A DNA stretch of 13,348 bases from Ruminococcaceae bacterium UBA1213 (GTDB lineage Bacteria > Bacillota > Clostridia > Oscillospirales > Acutalibacteraceae), in contig DBXL01000121.1 in assembly GCA_002309275.1 (NCBI GenBank), forward strand, positions 199 to 13,546. The letters run 5' to 3'. This document shows, one piece after another, positions 1 through 8,200 of this stretch. The notes below the pieces were generated by a model. That model was given only the letters and a program-made list of their open reading frames with translations. It was not told where the DNA came from and did no database searches. How positions within the stretch are numbered: position 1 is the stretch's first letter; every line of letters begins with the position of its first letter. Made by a program: the position numbers and the translations under genes.

Positions 1-2183
1 TTTTCACAGTGGAAGTGGAGAATACATTTAAAAACACTTCTACAATCAGTGCAAAAAGTGTTATACTCGGTGAAGAAGTTGTAATGTATGGTTCAGCGGT
101 GGGCGGTATCGGTAACTATACCTATGCTTATTACTATAAACAGGCAGATGCGGATAAATGGGGCGGATATGGTTTCAGTTCTGCAAAGAGCAAGTCTTTC
201 AAGCCTATCAAAGAAACTACTTATAATATCTGTATCAAAGTCAAGGACAGCTCAGGCACTATTGATGTAAAATACCTTGATGTTGATGTCAAGAATAATA
301 TAGTAAATACTTCGAGGATTGAAAAATATAATTTCTCATGTGGAGAGCCCATCAATATGTATGGCTCTGCAACAGGCGGAAGCGGTATTTACAGCTATGC
401 ATTCACCTATAAGCAGAAAGATGAGGACAGCTTCAGACTTATCAGAAATTACAGTTCTGACAGCGAGGAATCTTTCAGCATAAAAGATGAAGGGGAATAT
501 ATTTTCAGAATAACTGCACAGGACTCCAACGGCGTATTTGCAGATGAAAAGTTGTTTGAAGTAAAAGTGGAGAATACATTGGTAAATGATTCTTATGTAG
601 AGTCGGAGGCTATCGCAAAGGGAGAAGAACTTATTATGCACGGTTCGGCACACGGCGGAAGCGGTGAATACACATATAAATTCTTCTATAAGAAGCCGGA
701 AGATGAAAAATATAATTCCAAGCAGTCGCTCGAAGATGATGAAACAACAGCTGTTATCAAGCCGAATACAGAGAGTATATATTATATTCTTGTGAGGGTA
801 ACGGACTCCTATGGAAAGACTGTTGACAAATATCTGGAAGTAAAGGTCGGCACTCCTATCACAAGCACTTCAAGCGTCAACAGCTATAGTGTAAAAATAG
901 GCAATACGCTTAAAATAGACTGTCAGGGAAAAGGCGGCACCGGTGAATATGAGTATAAGTTCCTTTATGGAAAGGTCGATAAAAGCGGTGACATTGCACT
1001 GAAAGACATGACTGTAATAAGCGATTTCTCATCAAAAAATACTGCAAGCGTACAGCTTGATGAGTTCGGTGAATATAAGGTTGTTTCCATAGTCAGGGAT
1101 AGCAACGGTTCACAGGATGTGAAATATCATATAGTAAAAGTAAGTGAGCTTTCCAATGCTTCCAAGATAAGCAAAACTCTCATTGAAAGAGGGGCAAGTA
1201 TCAGTATATACGGACGTTCTGCAGGCGGAAAAGGTACTGTGAAGTATGCTTATCAGTATAAGCTTGTAACGGATACAAGCTGGAAAACTCTCAAAAGCTA
1301 TTCTACAAAGACAAGCTATGTATTCACTCCCACAGAACTCGGCACATATGAGATACGCATACTTGCCAAAGATGAGCTTGGAACGATTGTTCCCAAAATC
1401 GTTAATCTTACCGTCAAGAAACCCAAATCTGAAGAAATCACAGATGCCGTTCTGCCGAGCATACTGAATGACCGTATGAATGACTTTGAAAAAGTCATTG
1501 CCATACATGACTGGATAGTCAGCAATGTAGAGTATGATATGGAACACTATTATAATGAAGTACCGCCTGAGTGGGACAGCACTGCGGAAGGTGCCTATGA
1601 CCATAGAAAAGCACTTTGCGGAGGATATTCCAAGCTGTTCAGACTTCTTGCCAATACAGCGGGATTTGAAGTAAAGATAGTGATAGGTGAGGCTTACGGC
1701 GTAGGCGGAACTAAAGAGTCACATGAATGGAACAGAATAAAAATAGGTGATAACTGGTATAATGTTGATGTCACAATGGACGATCCCATTTCCTCGAATA
1801 CAAAAATTAATAATCTTAGATATAATTATCTTCTTGTACCGGACAGTGCCATCAGTGCAAGCCACTTCATCAGCAATACTTCAGAGGACTGCACAGCACC
1901 TCAACCTATGGATAAAATAGAACCTGCCATTGTCGCCCATGTAAGCAGGGATACCGGCAGACAAACCTATCTCTGCAAGACAAACAGCGATATTGATTCC
2001 GCTTTTAAAAATGCGTCTTCAGGTAACCTCAAGCAATTCCAGATATTGTACAAATCTTCAGAAACATCTGCAAGTAAAATTTCAACGTATATAAAGAGTC
2101 ATACAAATGCCAACGTCAGCATTGCTCCTTCACTCTGCACCTATGCAGAGGGCTATTGGAATGTAAAGGTTGTATTACTCTGA
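1..2183 (+). CDS. Secreted/surface protein with five tyrosine-rich Ig-like repeats and a C-terminal transglutaminase-like domain (5' partial)
   Basis: The frame is open at the left edge. The residues before the GTG at 9 read as the end of another repeat, so the true start lies upstream and that GTG is not trusted. Numbering from it, five repeats of about 92-97 residues follow (about 5-96, 97-188, 189-281, 282-378, 379-472). Each has a core like MYGSAxGGSGxYxYxFxYK and ends in a KDSxG...LxVxV strand. They look like Ig-like or triple-tyrosine modules used as surface stalks. Residues about 473-650 match the transglutaminase-like fold: the AIHDWIVSNVEYD helix, Cys537 in ALCGGYSKLF, His572 in HEWNRI and Asp587 in WYNVDVT, so the catalytic triad is complete. 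A further ~75 residues form a small C-terminal domain. The domain could be a protease, a crosslinker or a binding module; substrate unknown. Export is inferred, because the signal peptide would be outside the window. A terminator follows 10 nt after the stop. Confidence 0.85.
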   Translation, partial: FTVEVENTFKNTSTISAKSVILGEEVVMYGSAVGGIGNYTYAYYYKQADADKWGGYGFSSAKSKSFKPIKETTYNICIKVKDSSGTIDVKYLDVDVKNNIVNTSRIEKYNFSCGEPINMYGSATGGSGIYSYAFTYKQKDEDSFRLIRNYSSDSEESFSIKDEGEYIFRITAQDSNGVFADEKLFEVKVENTLVNDSYVESEAIAKGEELIMHGSAHGGSGEYTYKFFYKKPEDEKYNSKQSLEDDETTAVIKPNTESIYYILVRVTDSYGKTVDKYLEVKVGTPITSTSSVNSYSVKIGNTLKIDCQGKGGTGEYEYKFLYGKVDKSGDIALKDMTVISDFSSKNTASVQLDEFGEYKVVSIVRDSNGSQDVKYHIVKVSELSNASKISKTLIERGASISIYGRSAGGKGTVKYAYQYKLVTDTSWKTLKSYSTKTSYVFTPTELGTYEIRILAKDELGTIVPKIVNLTVKKPKSEEITDAVLPSILNDRMNDFEKVIAIHDWIVSNVEYDMEHYYNEVPPEWDSTAEGAYDHRKALCGGYSKLFRLLANTAGFEVKIVIGEAYGVGGTKESHEWNRIKIGDNWYNVDVTMDDPISSNTKINNLRYNYLLVPDSAISASHFISNTSEDCTAPQPMDKIEPAIVAHVSRDTGRQTYLCKTNSDIDSAFKNASSGNLKQFQILYKSSETSASKISTYIKSHTNANVSIAPSLCTYAEGYWNVKVVLL

Positions 2184-2193
2184 TAAATTCACT

Positions 2194-2230
2194 CGGCAGG
2201 GTATCCATTTGATACCCTGCCGTATTTTTT
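2194..2230 (+). terminator. Intrinsic terminator after the transglutaminase-like gene
   Basis: A perfect 12-bp stem (CGGCAGGGTATC at 2194-2205 with GATACCCTGCCG at 2211-2222) closes a 5-nt loop. TA and six T follow. It starts 10 nt after the stop codon and separates this gene from the pullulanase gene. Confidence 0.93.
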
Positions 2231-2252
2231 AGATAAAAATTTTCAAAAACCA

Positions 2253-2280
2253 TTGTAATTTTATATTCAAATATGATAAT
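2253..2280 (+). promoter_or_regulatory. Probable σA promoter of the pullulanase gene
   Basis: TTGTAA (2253-2258) and GATAAT (2275-2280) are 16 bp apart, about 40 bp before the start codon and just after the upstream terminator. The region is very AT-rich, so other -10 boxes are possible (TATGAT at 2272, or the TATATAT run near 2284-2292). The upstream terminator argues that some promoter must lie here. Confidence 0.45.
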
Positions 2281-2318
2281 ATATTATATATATTTGAATT
2301 TCGGAGGTTTTTGTAACA

Positions 2319-4259
2319 ATGTCAGCTAAAAAATATTATCACATTCTTGATGAACAGGCTTATTTGGGCGATGACTTGGGAGCGGTCTATTCAAAAGAAA
2401 AAACTGTTTTTAAAGTATGGTCACCGTCTGCATCAGCCGTTGAATTGAAAATATATGCGTCAGGAGATTCTCCTGTATGCACCTCGTCGCACAGTATGAC
2501 AAAGCTGGAGAAAGGTGTCTGGAGTATTACCCTTGACGGTGACTGGAAAAATACTTATTATACATATCTTGTAACAGTCGGAGGCGTTGCGAGGGAAACG
2601 GCGGATATATATGCAAAAGCGGCAGGCGTGAACGGCAATAAAAGTATGGTTGTTGACCTTGAAAGCACCAATCCGTCAGGCTGGAAAAATGATAAGCATA
2701 TATTCTGCAATGCCCCCACAGATGCTATTGTCTGGGAAATTCATGTAAGGGATTTTTCTATCAGCAAGGTGTCGGGTGTTTCAAAGAAGAATAAAGGAAA
2801 GTTTCTTGCTTTTACAGAAAGCGGCACTACTCTTGATAATAAAGGAAAAGTTGCAACGTGCCTTGACTATCTGAAAAAATTCGGTGTCACTCATGTTCAG
2901 ATACTTCCCATGTATGATTATGCAACAGTCAATGAAGCAAATGAAAACACCAATGAATTCAACTGGGGATATGATCCGAAAAATTATAACGTTCCCGAAG
3001 GTTCATACTCTACCAATGCATTTGACGGAAATGTCCGTATCAAAGAACTCAAACAAATGATAATGGCTCTGCATAATGCGGGCATAGGCGTTATCATGGA
3101 CGTTGTATATAATCATATGTATGCTGCCAAAGGAAGCTGGTTTGATAATACTGTTCCGGATTACTATTTCAGGCTTGACGAAAAAGGCAAATTAAGTGAT
3201 GGCTCAGGCTGTGGAAATGAAACAGCAAGTGAACATCTTATGTACAGGAAATTCATGACGGATTCCATGCTGTACTGGATAAAGGAATATCATGTTGACG
3301 GATTCAGATTTGACCTTATGGGCGTACATGATGTCGATACCATCAACGGCATAAGAAAAGCGATTGATGAAAATATCGAAAACGGTGAAAAAATCATCAT
3401 GTACGGCGAGCCTTGGACTGGCGGAAAACTTGGCACTGATATTGATACCTGTGTCAAGAAAAATATACATAAACTTAATGAACGTGTAGGGGCTTTCAAC
3501 GATAGTTTCAGAGATGCGGTAAAAGGTCATGTATTCAATGCTCTCGAAAAGGGCTTTATACAAAGCGGAGAATATGTAGAACAGCTCAAAGACGGCATCA
3601 CAGCCAACTGCCTTTCCAAAAAAAGCACGTTCAATCAGCCTTCCCAAGCCGTCACCTACACTTCTGCACATGATAACTATACTCTTTATGACAAGCTTGT
3701 TTTATCCGTGAAAAATGATACGTCCTATGCAGAAAGAGATGAAAAGCTTGTTGCCATGAATAAATTAGCGGCAGCCCTCACCCTCACTTCTCAGGGAATT
3801 GTATTCATGCAGGCAGGCGAGGAGTTTGCACGCACAAAACTCGGTGATGAAAACAGCTATGTATCATCAGATGAAATCAATCAGATAGACTGGAATAATC
3901 TCGTGAAATATGCAGACCTTGCCCAATACTATGCAGGACTGATAAAAATAAGAAAGCATTTTGCACCTTTCAGAGAGCCGACCAAAAAATCTGCCGAACT
4001 CATTCAATTCTCTGATACAAAGTCAGGCATTGTCGCCTATACGCTTGAAAATACCGTCACACCGGAAAAGGAATGGAAAAGTGTGGCAGTTATCGCCAAC
4101 GCCAATGATACCGAACAGACAGTGGAACTCATTGCCAAGAATACAAAATGGAAAGTGATTGCAGACGGCAAAAAAGCAGGTCTTGAAACTCTGGGCATAG
4201 TCAGTGGAAATTCTGTTACTGTCCCCCCTCTCTCTGCAATGATACTTGTACAAAAATAA
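2319..4259 (+). CDS. pulA: Type I pullulanase (GH13, CBM48-containing debranching enzyme)
   Basis: This enzyme hydrolyses α-1,6 branch links of pullulan, glycogen fragments and branched maltodextrins. An N-terminal CBM48-like domain (about 16-115, VFKVWSPSASAVELKIY) precedes a GH13 barrel. The type I pullulanase signature FNWGYDP is at 214-220. The GH13 regions are complete: DVVYNH at 261-266, GFRFD with the predicted nucleophile Asp332, GEPW with the predicted acid/base Glu364, and AHDN with His451-Asp452. The 646 residues fit the short cytoplasmic form, and there is no signal peptide, so it probably acts on internal glycogen or imported oligosaccharides. The start is set by GGAGG at 2303-2307, 11 nt before the ATG. 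The gene is flanked by a terminator and by the next gene's own promoter, so it is probably monocistronic. I see no adjoining carbohydrate transporter or amylase. Confidence 0.95.
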   Translation: MSAKKYYHILDEQAYLGDDLGAVYSKEKTVFKVWSPSASAVELKIYASGDSPVCTSSHSMTKLEKGVWSITLDGDWKNTYYTYLVTVGGVARETADIYAKAAGVNGNKSMVVDLESTNPSGWKNDKHIFCNAPTDAIVWEIHVRDFSISKVSGVSKKNKGKFLAFTESGTTLDNKGKVATCLDYLKKFGVTHVQILPMYDYATVNEANENTNEFNWGYDPKNYNVPEGSYSTNAFDGNVRIKELKQMIMALHNAGIGVIMDVVYNHMYAAKGSWFDNTVPDYYFRLDEKGKLSDGSGCGNETASEHLMYRKFMTDSMLYWIKEYHVDGFRFDLMGVHDVDTINGIRKAIDENIENGEKIIMYGEPWTGGKLGTDIDTCVKKNIHKLNERVGAFNDSFRDAVKGHVFNALEKGFIQSGEYVEQLKDGITANCLSKKSTFNQPSQAVTYTSAHDNYTLYDKLVLSVKNDTSYAERDEKLVAMNKLAAALTLTSQGIVFMQAGEEFARTKLGDENSYVSSDEINQIDWNNLVKYADLAQYYAGLIKIRKHFAPFREPTKKSAELIQFSDTKSGIVAYTLENTVTPEKEWKSVAVIANANDTEQTVELIAKNTKWKVIADGKKAGLETLGIVSGNSVTVPPLSAMILVQK

Positions 4260-4266
4260 TGGAATG

Positions 4267-4301
4267 GGGAAAACCTCTTTCCCAAAAACTTTGAATTTTT
4301 T
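4267..4301 (+). terminator. Weak candidate terminator after the pullulanase gene
   Basis: GGGAAA (4267-4272) and TTTCCC (4278-4283) form a 6-bp stem with a 5-nt loop. The T-run (4296-4301) starts 12 nt after the stem rather than directly, although AAAAA before it could pair with the T-run in a second, weaker hairpin. Position 8 nt after the stop fits a terminator, but the structure is poor. Confidence 0.3.
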
Positions 4302-4302
4302 C

Positions 4303-4331
4303 TTGACAAATGCATATATCATCTCTATAAT
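4303..4331 (+). promoter_or_regulatory. Perfect-consensus σA promoter of the small basic ORF
   Basis: TTGACA (4303-4308) and TATAAT (4326-4331) are separated by exactly 17 bp. Transcription should start near 4338. With the terminator ending at about 4536, the message would be only about 200 nt. Such a promoter implies constant, strong transcription. Confidence 0.85.
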
Positions 4332-4362
4332 ATATTAAAATATATTTTAAGAGGTGTTGCAT

Positions 4363-4542
4363 ATGAAAAAGTTTGTACCGTTTGAGAAACTCTCAAAGAA
4401 AAAGCAAAAAGAACTCAATAAAGCTAAAAGAAATGCATGGGAAATCAATCCCGTTACAAGACGTGAAAAAAATCCCAAAGCCTATGACAGAAATAAACTC
4501 CGTTCAGAAAAATTTGAAACGGAGTTTATTTTTTTTGCATAA
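4363..4542 (+). CDS. Small Lys/Arg-rich protein whose ORF contains its own terminator; candidate ribosome-rescue factor (hypothesis)
   Basis: This 59-codon ORF starts at the ATG at 4363, with GAGG at 4351-4354 eight nt upstream. A GTG at 4354 is in frame but overlaps that ribosome binding site. The product is strongly basic (LSKKKQKELNKAKRN, then NPVTRREKNPKAYDRNKLR) and ends in a hydrophobic tail, EFIFFA. I recall similar short NPVTR...NPKAYxR proteins of unknown function in Clostridia, but could not search. The 12-bp stem and eight-T run at 4493-4536 lie inside the frame, while the stop codon is at 4540-4542. Transcripts ended at the T-run would have no stop codon, so ribosomes would stall at the 3' end and trans-translation would tag the product. 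ArfA and BrfA are controlled in this way and are also short and basic. The coding assignment is fairly secure; rescue function is inferred from this layout only. It could instead be a small ribosome-associated protein. Confidence 0.75.
   Translation: MKKFVPFEKLSKKKQKELNKAKRNAWEINPVTRREKNPKAYDRNKLRSEKFETEFIFFA
4493..4536 (+). terminator. Strong intrinsic terminator embedded in the 3' end of the small ORF
   Basis: ATAAACTCCGTT (4493-4504) pairs perfectly with AACGGAGTTTAT (4518-4529) over 12 bp. The final T begins an unbroken eight-T run (4529-4536). The 13-nt loop can tighten by a CA/TG pairing with one bulged base. Stem and T-run encode the last ~15 residues of the ORF at 4363-4542, and the stop codon lies 4 nt beyond the T-run. 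Read on the other strand the hairpin has no T-run, so it acts on plus-strand transcripts only. Confidence 0.92.
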
Positions 4543-4565
4543 AACTATTTTCTGACGGTCATATT
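4537..4565 (+). promoter_or_regulatory. Candidate σF (forespore) promoter of spoIIR
   Basis: GCATA (4537-4541) and GGTCATATT (4557-4565) are separated by 15 bp. This fits the Bacillus-type σF pattern GYATA-N15-GGNNANANT at every fixed position. Transcription would start about 35 nt before the spoIIR start codon. spoIIR of Bacillus subtilis is a known σF target, which supports the assignment. The -35 box overlaps the stop codon of the preceding small ORF. Confidence 0.65.
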
Positions 4566-4599
4566 TATATTATCATACATGAAAGGCGGTTACATAAAT

Positions 4600-5205
4600 A
4601 TGAAACTGGTTTTAAAAAGTTTTGTATGCAGTTTTGTCATATCGTGCCTGCTCTCTCTGACGGGATTTTTCGGTGTATGCGAAAATCTGCAAAAGGATAT
4701 ATTTCGCCTGCATATATTAGCCAACTCCGATTCTGAAGCAGACCAACAGCTTAAATTAAAAGTCCGTGACGGCATACTTGACTGCACATCAGAACTTTTT
4801 GAAAACTGCAGTAACCGTGAAGAAGCCATGCAGACTGCCGAAAAAAATCTTGACAGAATAAAAGAAAAGTGTCAGTCAGTCATAAGTGAAAATGGCTTTG
4901 ATTATCAAGTTGACGCTTATGTGACAAATATGAATTTTGATACAAGAATATATGAAAATTTCACTCTGCCTGCCGGAAAATATGACGCTTTAAGAATCGT
5001 TATCGGAAACGGCAAAGGGCATAATTGGTGGTGTATGGTATATCCCTCCCTGTGCCTCCCCTCTGCACAAAAAAACAAGCCTGAATCCTCTCTCGACAGC
5101 TCGGAAATTGCTCTTATATCCAATTCCGAACAGTATGAAATCAAATTCAGGCTTGTGGAAATTTTTGAAAATATATGTTCTTTTTTCGACAGGTCAGAAA
5201 GCTGA
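4600..5205 (+). CDS. spoIIR: Stage II sporulation protein R (signal for pro-σE processing)
   Basis: SpoIIR is made in the forespore under σF and secreted into the space between the two membranes. There it triggers the protease SpoIIGA, which cleaves pro-σE in the mother cell. Family blocks visible here are RLHILANSDSEADQQLKLKVRDGIL-type sequence (36-60), LPAGKYDALRIVIGNGKGHNWWC (123-145) and a closing KFRLVEIFE (182-190). Residues 1-25 form a hydrophobic signal peptide or anchor (LVLKSFVCSFVISCLLSLTG), as expected for export. I choose the ATG at 4600 because AAAGGCGG at 4582-4589 is a good ribosome binding site 10 nt upstream. The in-frame ATG at 4579 would place that site inside the gene. 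The result is 201 residues. The gene is isolated, behind a σF-like promoter and converging with the diguanylate cyclase gene; no strong terminator lies between them. Confidence 0.95.
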   Translation: MKLVLKSFVCSFVISCLLSLTGFFGVCENLQKDIFRLHILANSDSEADQQLKLKVRDGILDCTSELFENCSNREEAMQTAEKNLDRIKEKCQSVISENGFDYQVDAYVTNMNFDTRIYENFTLPAGKYDALRIVIGNGKGHNWWCMVYPSLCLPSAQKNKPESSLDSSEIALISNSEQYEIKFRLVEIFENICSFFDRSES

Positions 5206-5216
5206 AATATGCTTTA

Positions 5217-5244
5217 ATTTTCCATTTTCCATTTTCAATTTTCA
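5217..5244. repeat. Four tandem 7-bp units between convergent genes
   Basis: ATTTTCC is repeated twice, followed by two ATTTTCA units, with no gaps. The array spans the stop codon of the minus-strand cyclase gene (5235-5237) and its last two codons. It is a short heptamer array with no clear function. Confidence 0.7.
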
Positions 5245-8200
5245 TCCTGCCATACGCTGTAATTGGACTTCTGATTTTTCTTGACATCATACAGTCTTAT
5301 ATCAGCGTGTTTGAGTGCGATATTCATTTTTTCCTGATTATAGCTGTTTTCCGATGAAATGCCTATGGAACACGATACACGGTGATTTTCGGGTATGTCT
5401 ATCTTCTCCCCCACTGCCGACTGTATCTCAGGGATAAAGTGATTGCTTTTTTCAATGGCTTTGTATATGGATTTTGCAAGCTCAATGCCGTCATCAATCT
5501 CATGCCCGGGCATGACTATCAGAAATTCATCTCCGCCGTATCGGACAATGTAACCGCTGTTTTTGGTGACACGCTCAAACAGTCTTGAAAATGCGATAAG
5601 AATTTCATCTCCCACATCATGCCCGAATGTGTCATTGCAGAATTTGAAGTTATCAAGGTCGATGTAAAGGAGAGTAAAACAGACATCTTTTCTTTTGCCT
5701 TTCTCAACAAGGGCGGTATAATCATCTATTTTTTTTGTAAAGCCCTGTCTGTTCAGGAGTCCTGTCAGCAGGTCTGTCACGGCACTCTGCTGAAGTTTTT
5801 TATTCATCTGGCTGATTTCATCTCTTGTCTTGAGCCTGTAAAGAGTGTCCATCATCTGGCGGAGGGCAAATTTGAAAATAGTCAGGTCGTTTCTGTCAAG
5901 GAAAATAATTCCGCCTGTCATGTTTTCATGCAGTTCTATTGCTGCTATCATAAAGCTTGTCAGCTCGTCACCCTGAGAGAGAGGAATGCTTGCAAACGAT
6001 ACGATATTATTAACGCCGTACAGTGAAAGTATGGCTGTATATTCATAGAACTCCCTGTCAAAGCGTGATACAACGACTTCTTTTTTATGCTTTGAGAAAT
6101 ACGCCGTAATATCTTCCAGCATTTCATCATCTATTTGCAGTTCACCGCTGTTATATCTGATAACAGGTTTTTTGTCTATCACTTCGACATATAATATACT
6201 GTCTATATTATAGTTGTTCTGCATGGTCGCCATGGAATTTTCTATAATATCATTGTATGTTGCATTTTCCTTATTGAGAAGCTCCTGCCATGCAACAAGG
6301 AAATCTATGCCTTTTGTCTTGTCCGCAAGAGCCATTTTCATTTCCGAGGACTGCACAAGTTCTTCTATCTGATACTTTGAGATTTTTTCAAGAACAAGGT
6401 CATTGTTTTTCGGAGGCATGAGAGGATGTTTATGCAGTTTTGCAAAAAGAAGTTCTTCTTTATGCTTATAGCCGTTCTTATTGCAGAACTCCATGCATTC
6501 TTCCAATATCTGCTGTGCCATTTCAGGCTTTCCGCACTGTTCATAGAGGTCAGCCTGCTCCATAGCAAACATGGTATATACAAAGAACCATAACCCCTCT
6601 GTTCTGAGCATATGATATTTGGCTTTATCAAAATATTCCTGAGCCTTTTTGGGATCATCAGCCTTTTCAAGCAGACCGCTGCAAAAATAATAGAAAAACA
6701 TATCATCGTCCCAAAGGAAGAATCTGTTTTCGGCATCGGAGTGGATAACGTGATAAAGCACATAATTCATTTTATTGAGATAGAAATGTGCATTGTACTC
6801 TATACCCATTTTATAGCTGCAGTAAACGATCATTCCATACAGCTTTGACATATTACAGACTCTCATTCTCTGCTGTTTGATGGACTTGATGAGTTTGATA
6901 CAATACAGCAGATAATTATAAGCTGTTTCATATTTATCGGCAAGAATGGCATTAATGGACATATTATAGAGAGTTTCGGCTACATAGTATGTATCCTTTT
7001 GTTTAAAGAAAAGTTCAAGGGCATCGTTGAAATAATTATTAGCCCTGCCGAACTGTTCACTCACTATTCTGTTGAATCCAAGACCGTTATAAATAGAGGC
7101 TTCTTCAAATATATTATTCTGTCCTTCTATGATTTCAAGGCATTTTTTATAGTAGTAGTCAACGTATGCAAAACAGCCGTAGCCTTGTGCAAGGAACACG
7201 TTTTTCATCCATGCCGAAATAATAAGTCTGTCATTTTTGAGCATTTTGGCAATGGACATGGCTTTTTTAAAGCTTTCCTGTTCTTCGCAGTTTTGGGCAT
7301 CGTCAACAAAATTTTCCTTTGAGTTGCAGCAGCCGAAAAATAATATATGTGCAAGATGATTGTACATTTTGTACTCAAAAGCCTTTTCTATAAAATCATC
7401 CAGTTCATCGCCTTCAATAGTTCTGTCCCATCTGTATGAGTTGTTCCAGCCGTCCAGTTTGCATATATATTTCAGAAGTCTGGCGGAGAAAATATATCTG
7501 TCAGACTGGCTTTTCTGAGCGATTTTCATGCACTTGTCGGAATTTTTCTTGGCAAGATTCGGCTGACCTCCATACACCTCACACAGCGTCAAAAGATAGT
7601 GATACTTGAAAGTGTATATAATATTCGGGTGCTTGTTATTGACGTTTTTCAGCTTTTCACACATCATCAGTGCCGTTGTGATATTCATATCATAAAATGC
7701 GGCAGTAGCGTATAATATGTAAAATTTCGCCTTGTTTCTTGCACTGATATTGGCTTTATCCGTGACTATCTTGTTATAGACCGTTTTTAGATAATGCAAA
7801 GCCTGCTTTATTGCCAGAGTTTGTATCATGTTATTGATAAGAACAAGATAATTCTGAAAATTGGATATAAACGGCTCAAAGCTTTCATTGATATTGGCAG
7901 CAGTCTGAGCGTCCTGCATATTCCAGTCAAGCATGTAATTCATTTCTTCTATATTGCGTACCAGCGTTTTCCATGTTTCAGCCATGTAGGGCGGTACGGT
8001 ATATGCCTCGTTATAGTTGGCAAGAAAGGATATATTTTCATAGGGCTTTCTTATGAACTCTATCAGAAAATTAAGAGTAGAATTTTCCGCAAGGTGCAGC
8101 CTGTTCAGTACAAGCAAAAGCGTATGTTTTTTGGATATATATGCAAACAGCTTGGCAAGAGATGACGCAAACTGCTTTTTCTCATACTCTACCTCCACTG

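Noticed and set aside
4338..4536. Non-coding small RNA of about 200 nt instead of a gene
   Set aside because: The size, promoter and terminator would suit one, but the ribosome binding site, an open frame across the whole transcript and a family-like protein sequence favour coding. A dual role is not excluded.
4373..4555. Alternative 60-residue frame overlapping the small basic ORF, with its stop also beyond the terminator
   Set aside because: Its ATG has no spaced ribosome binding site, and the overlapping frame from 4363 has a good one and the recognisable NPVTR...NPKAYxR sequence.
5198..5221. Hairpin AAAGC...GCTTT with AATTTT as a spoIIR terminator
   Set aside because: The stem is only 5 bp with an 8-nt loop, it overlaps the stop codon, and the T-run is short and interrupted. 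Too weak to annotate.
5619..6026. Plus-strand open frames inside 5235-8570 (for example 5619-6026, 7794-8165)
   Set aside because: They lie opposite the clear GGDEF/TPR reading frame, lack promoter and ribosome binding signals and resemble no protein; antisense shadows.
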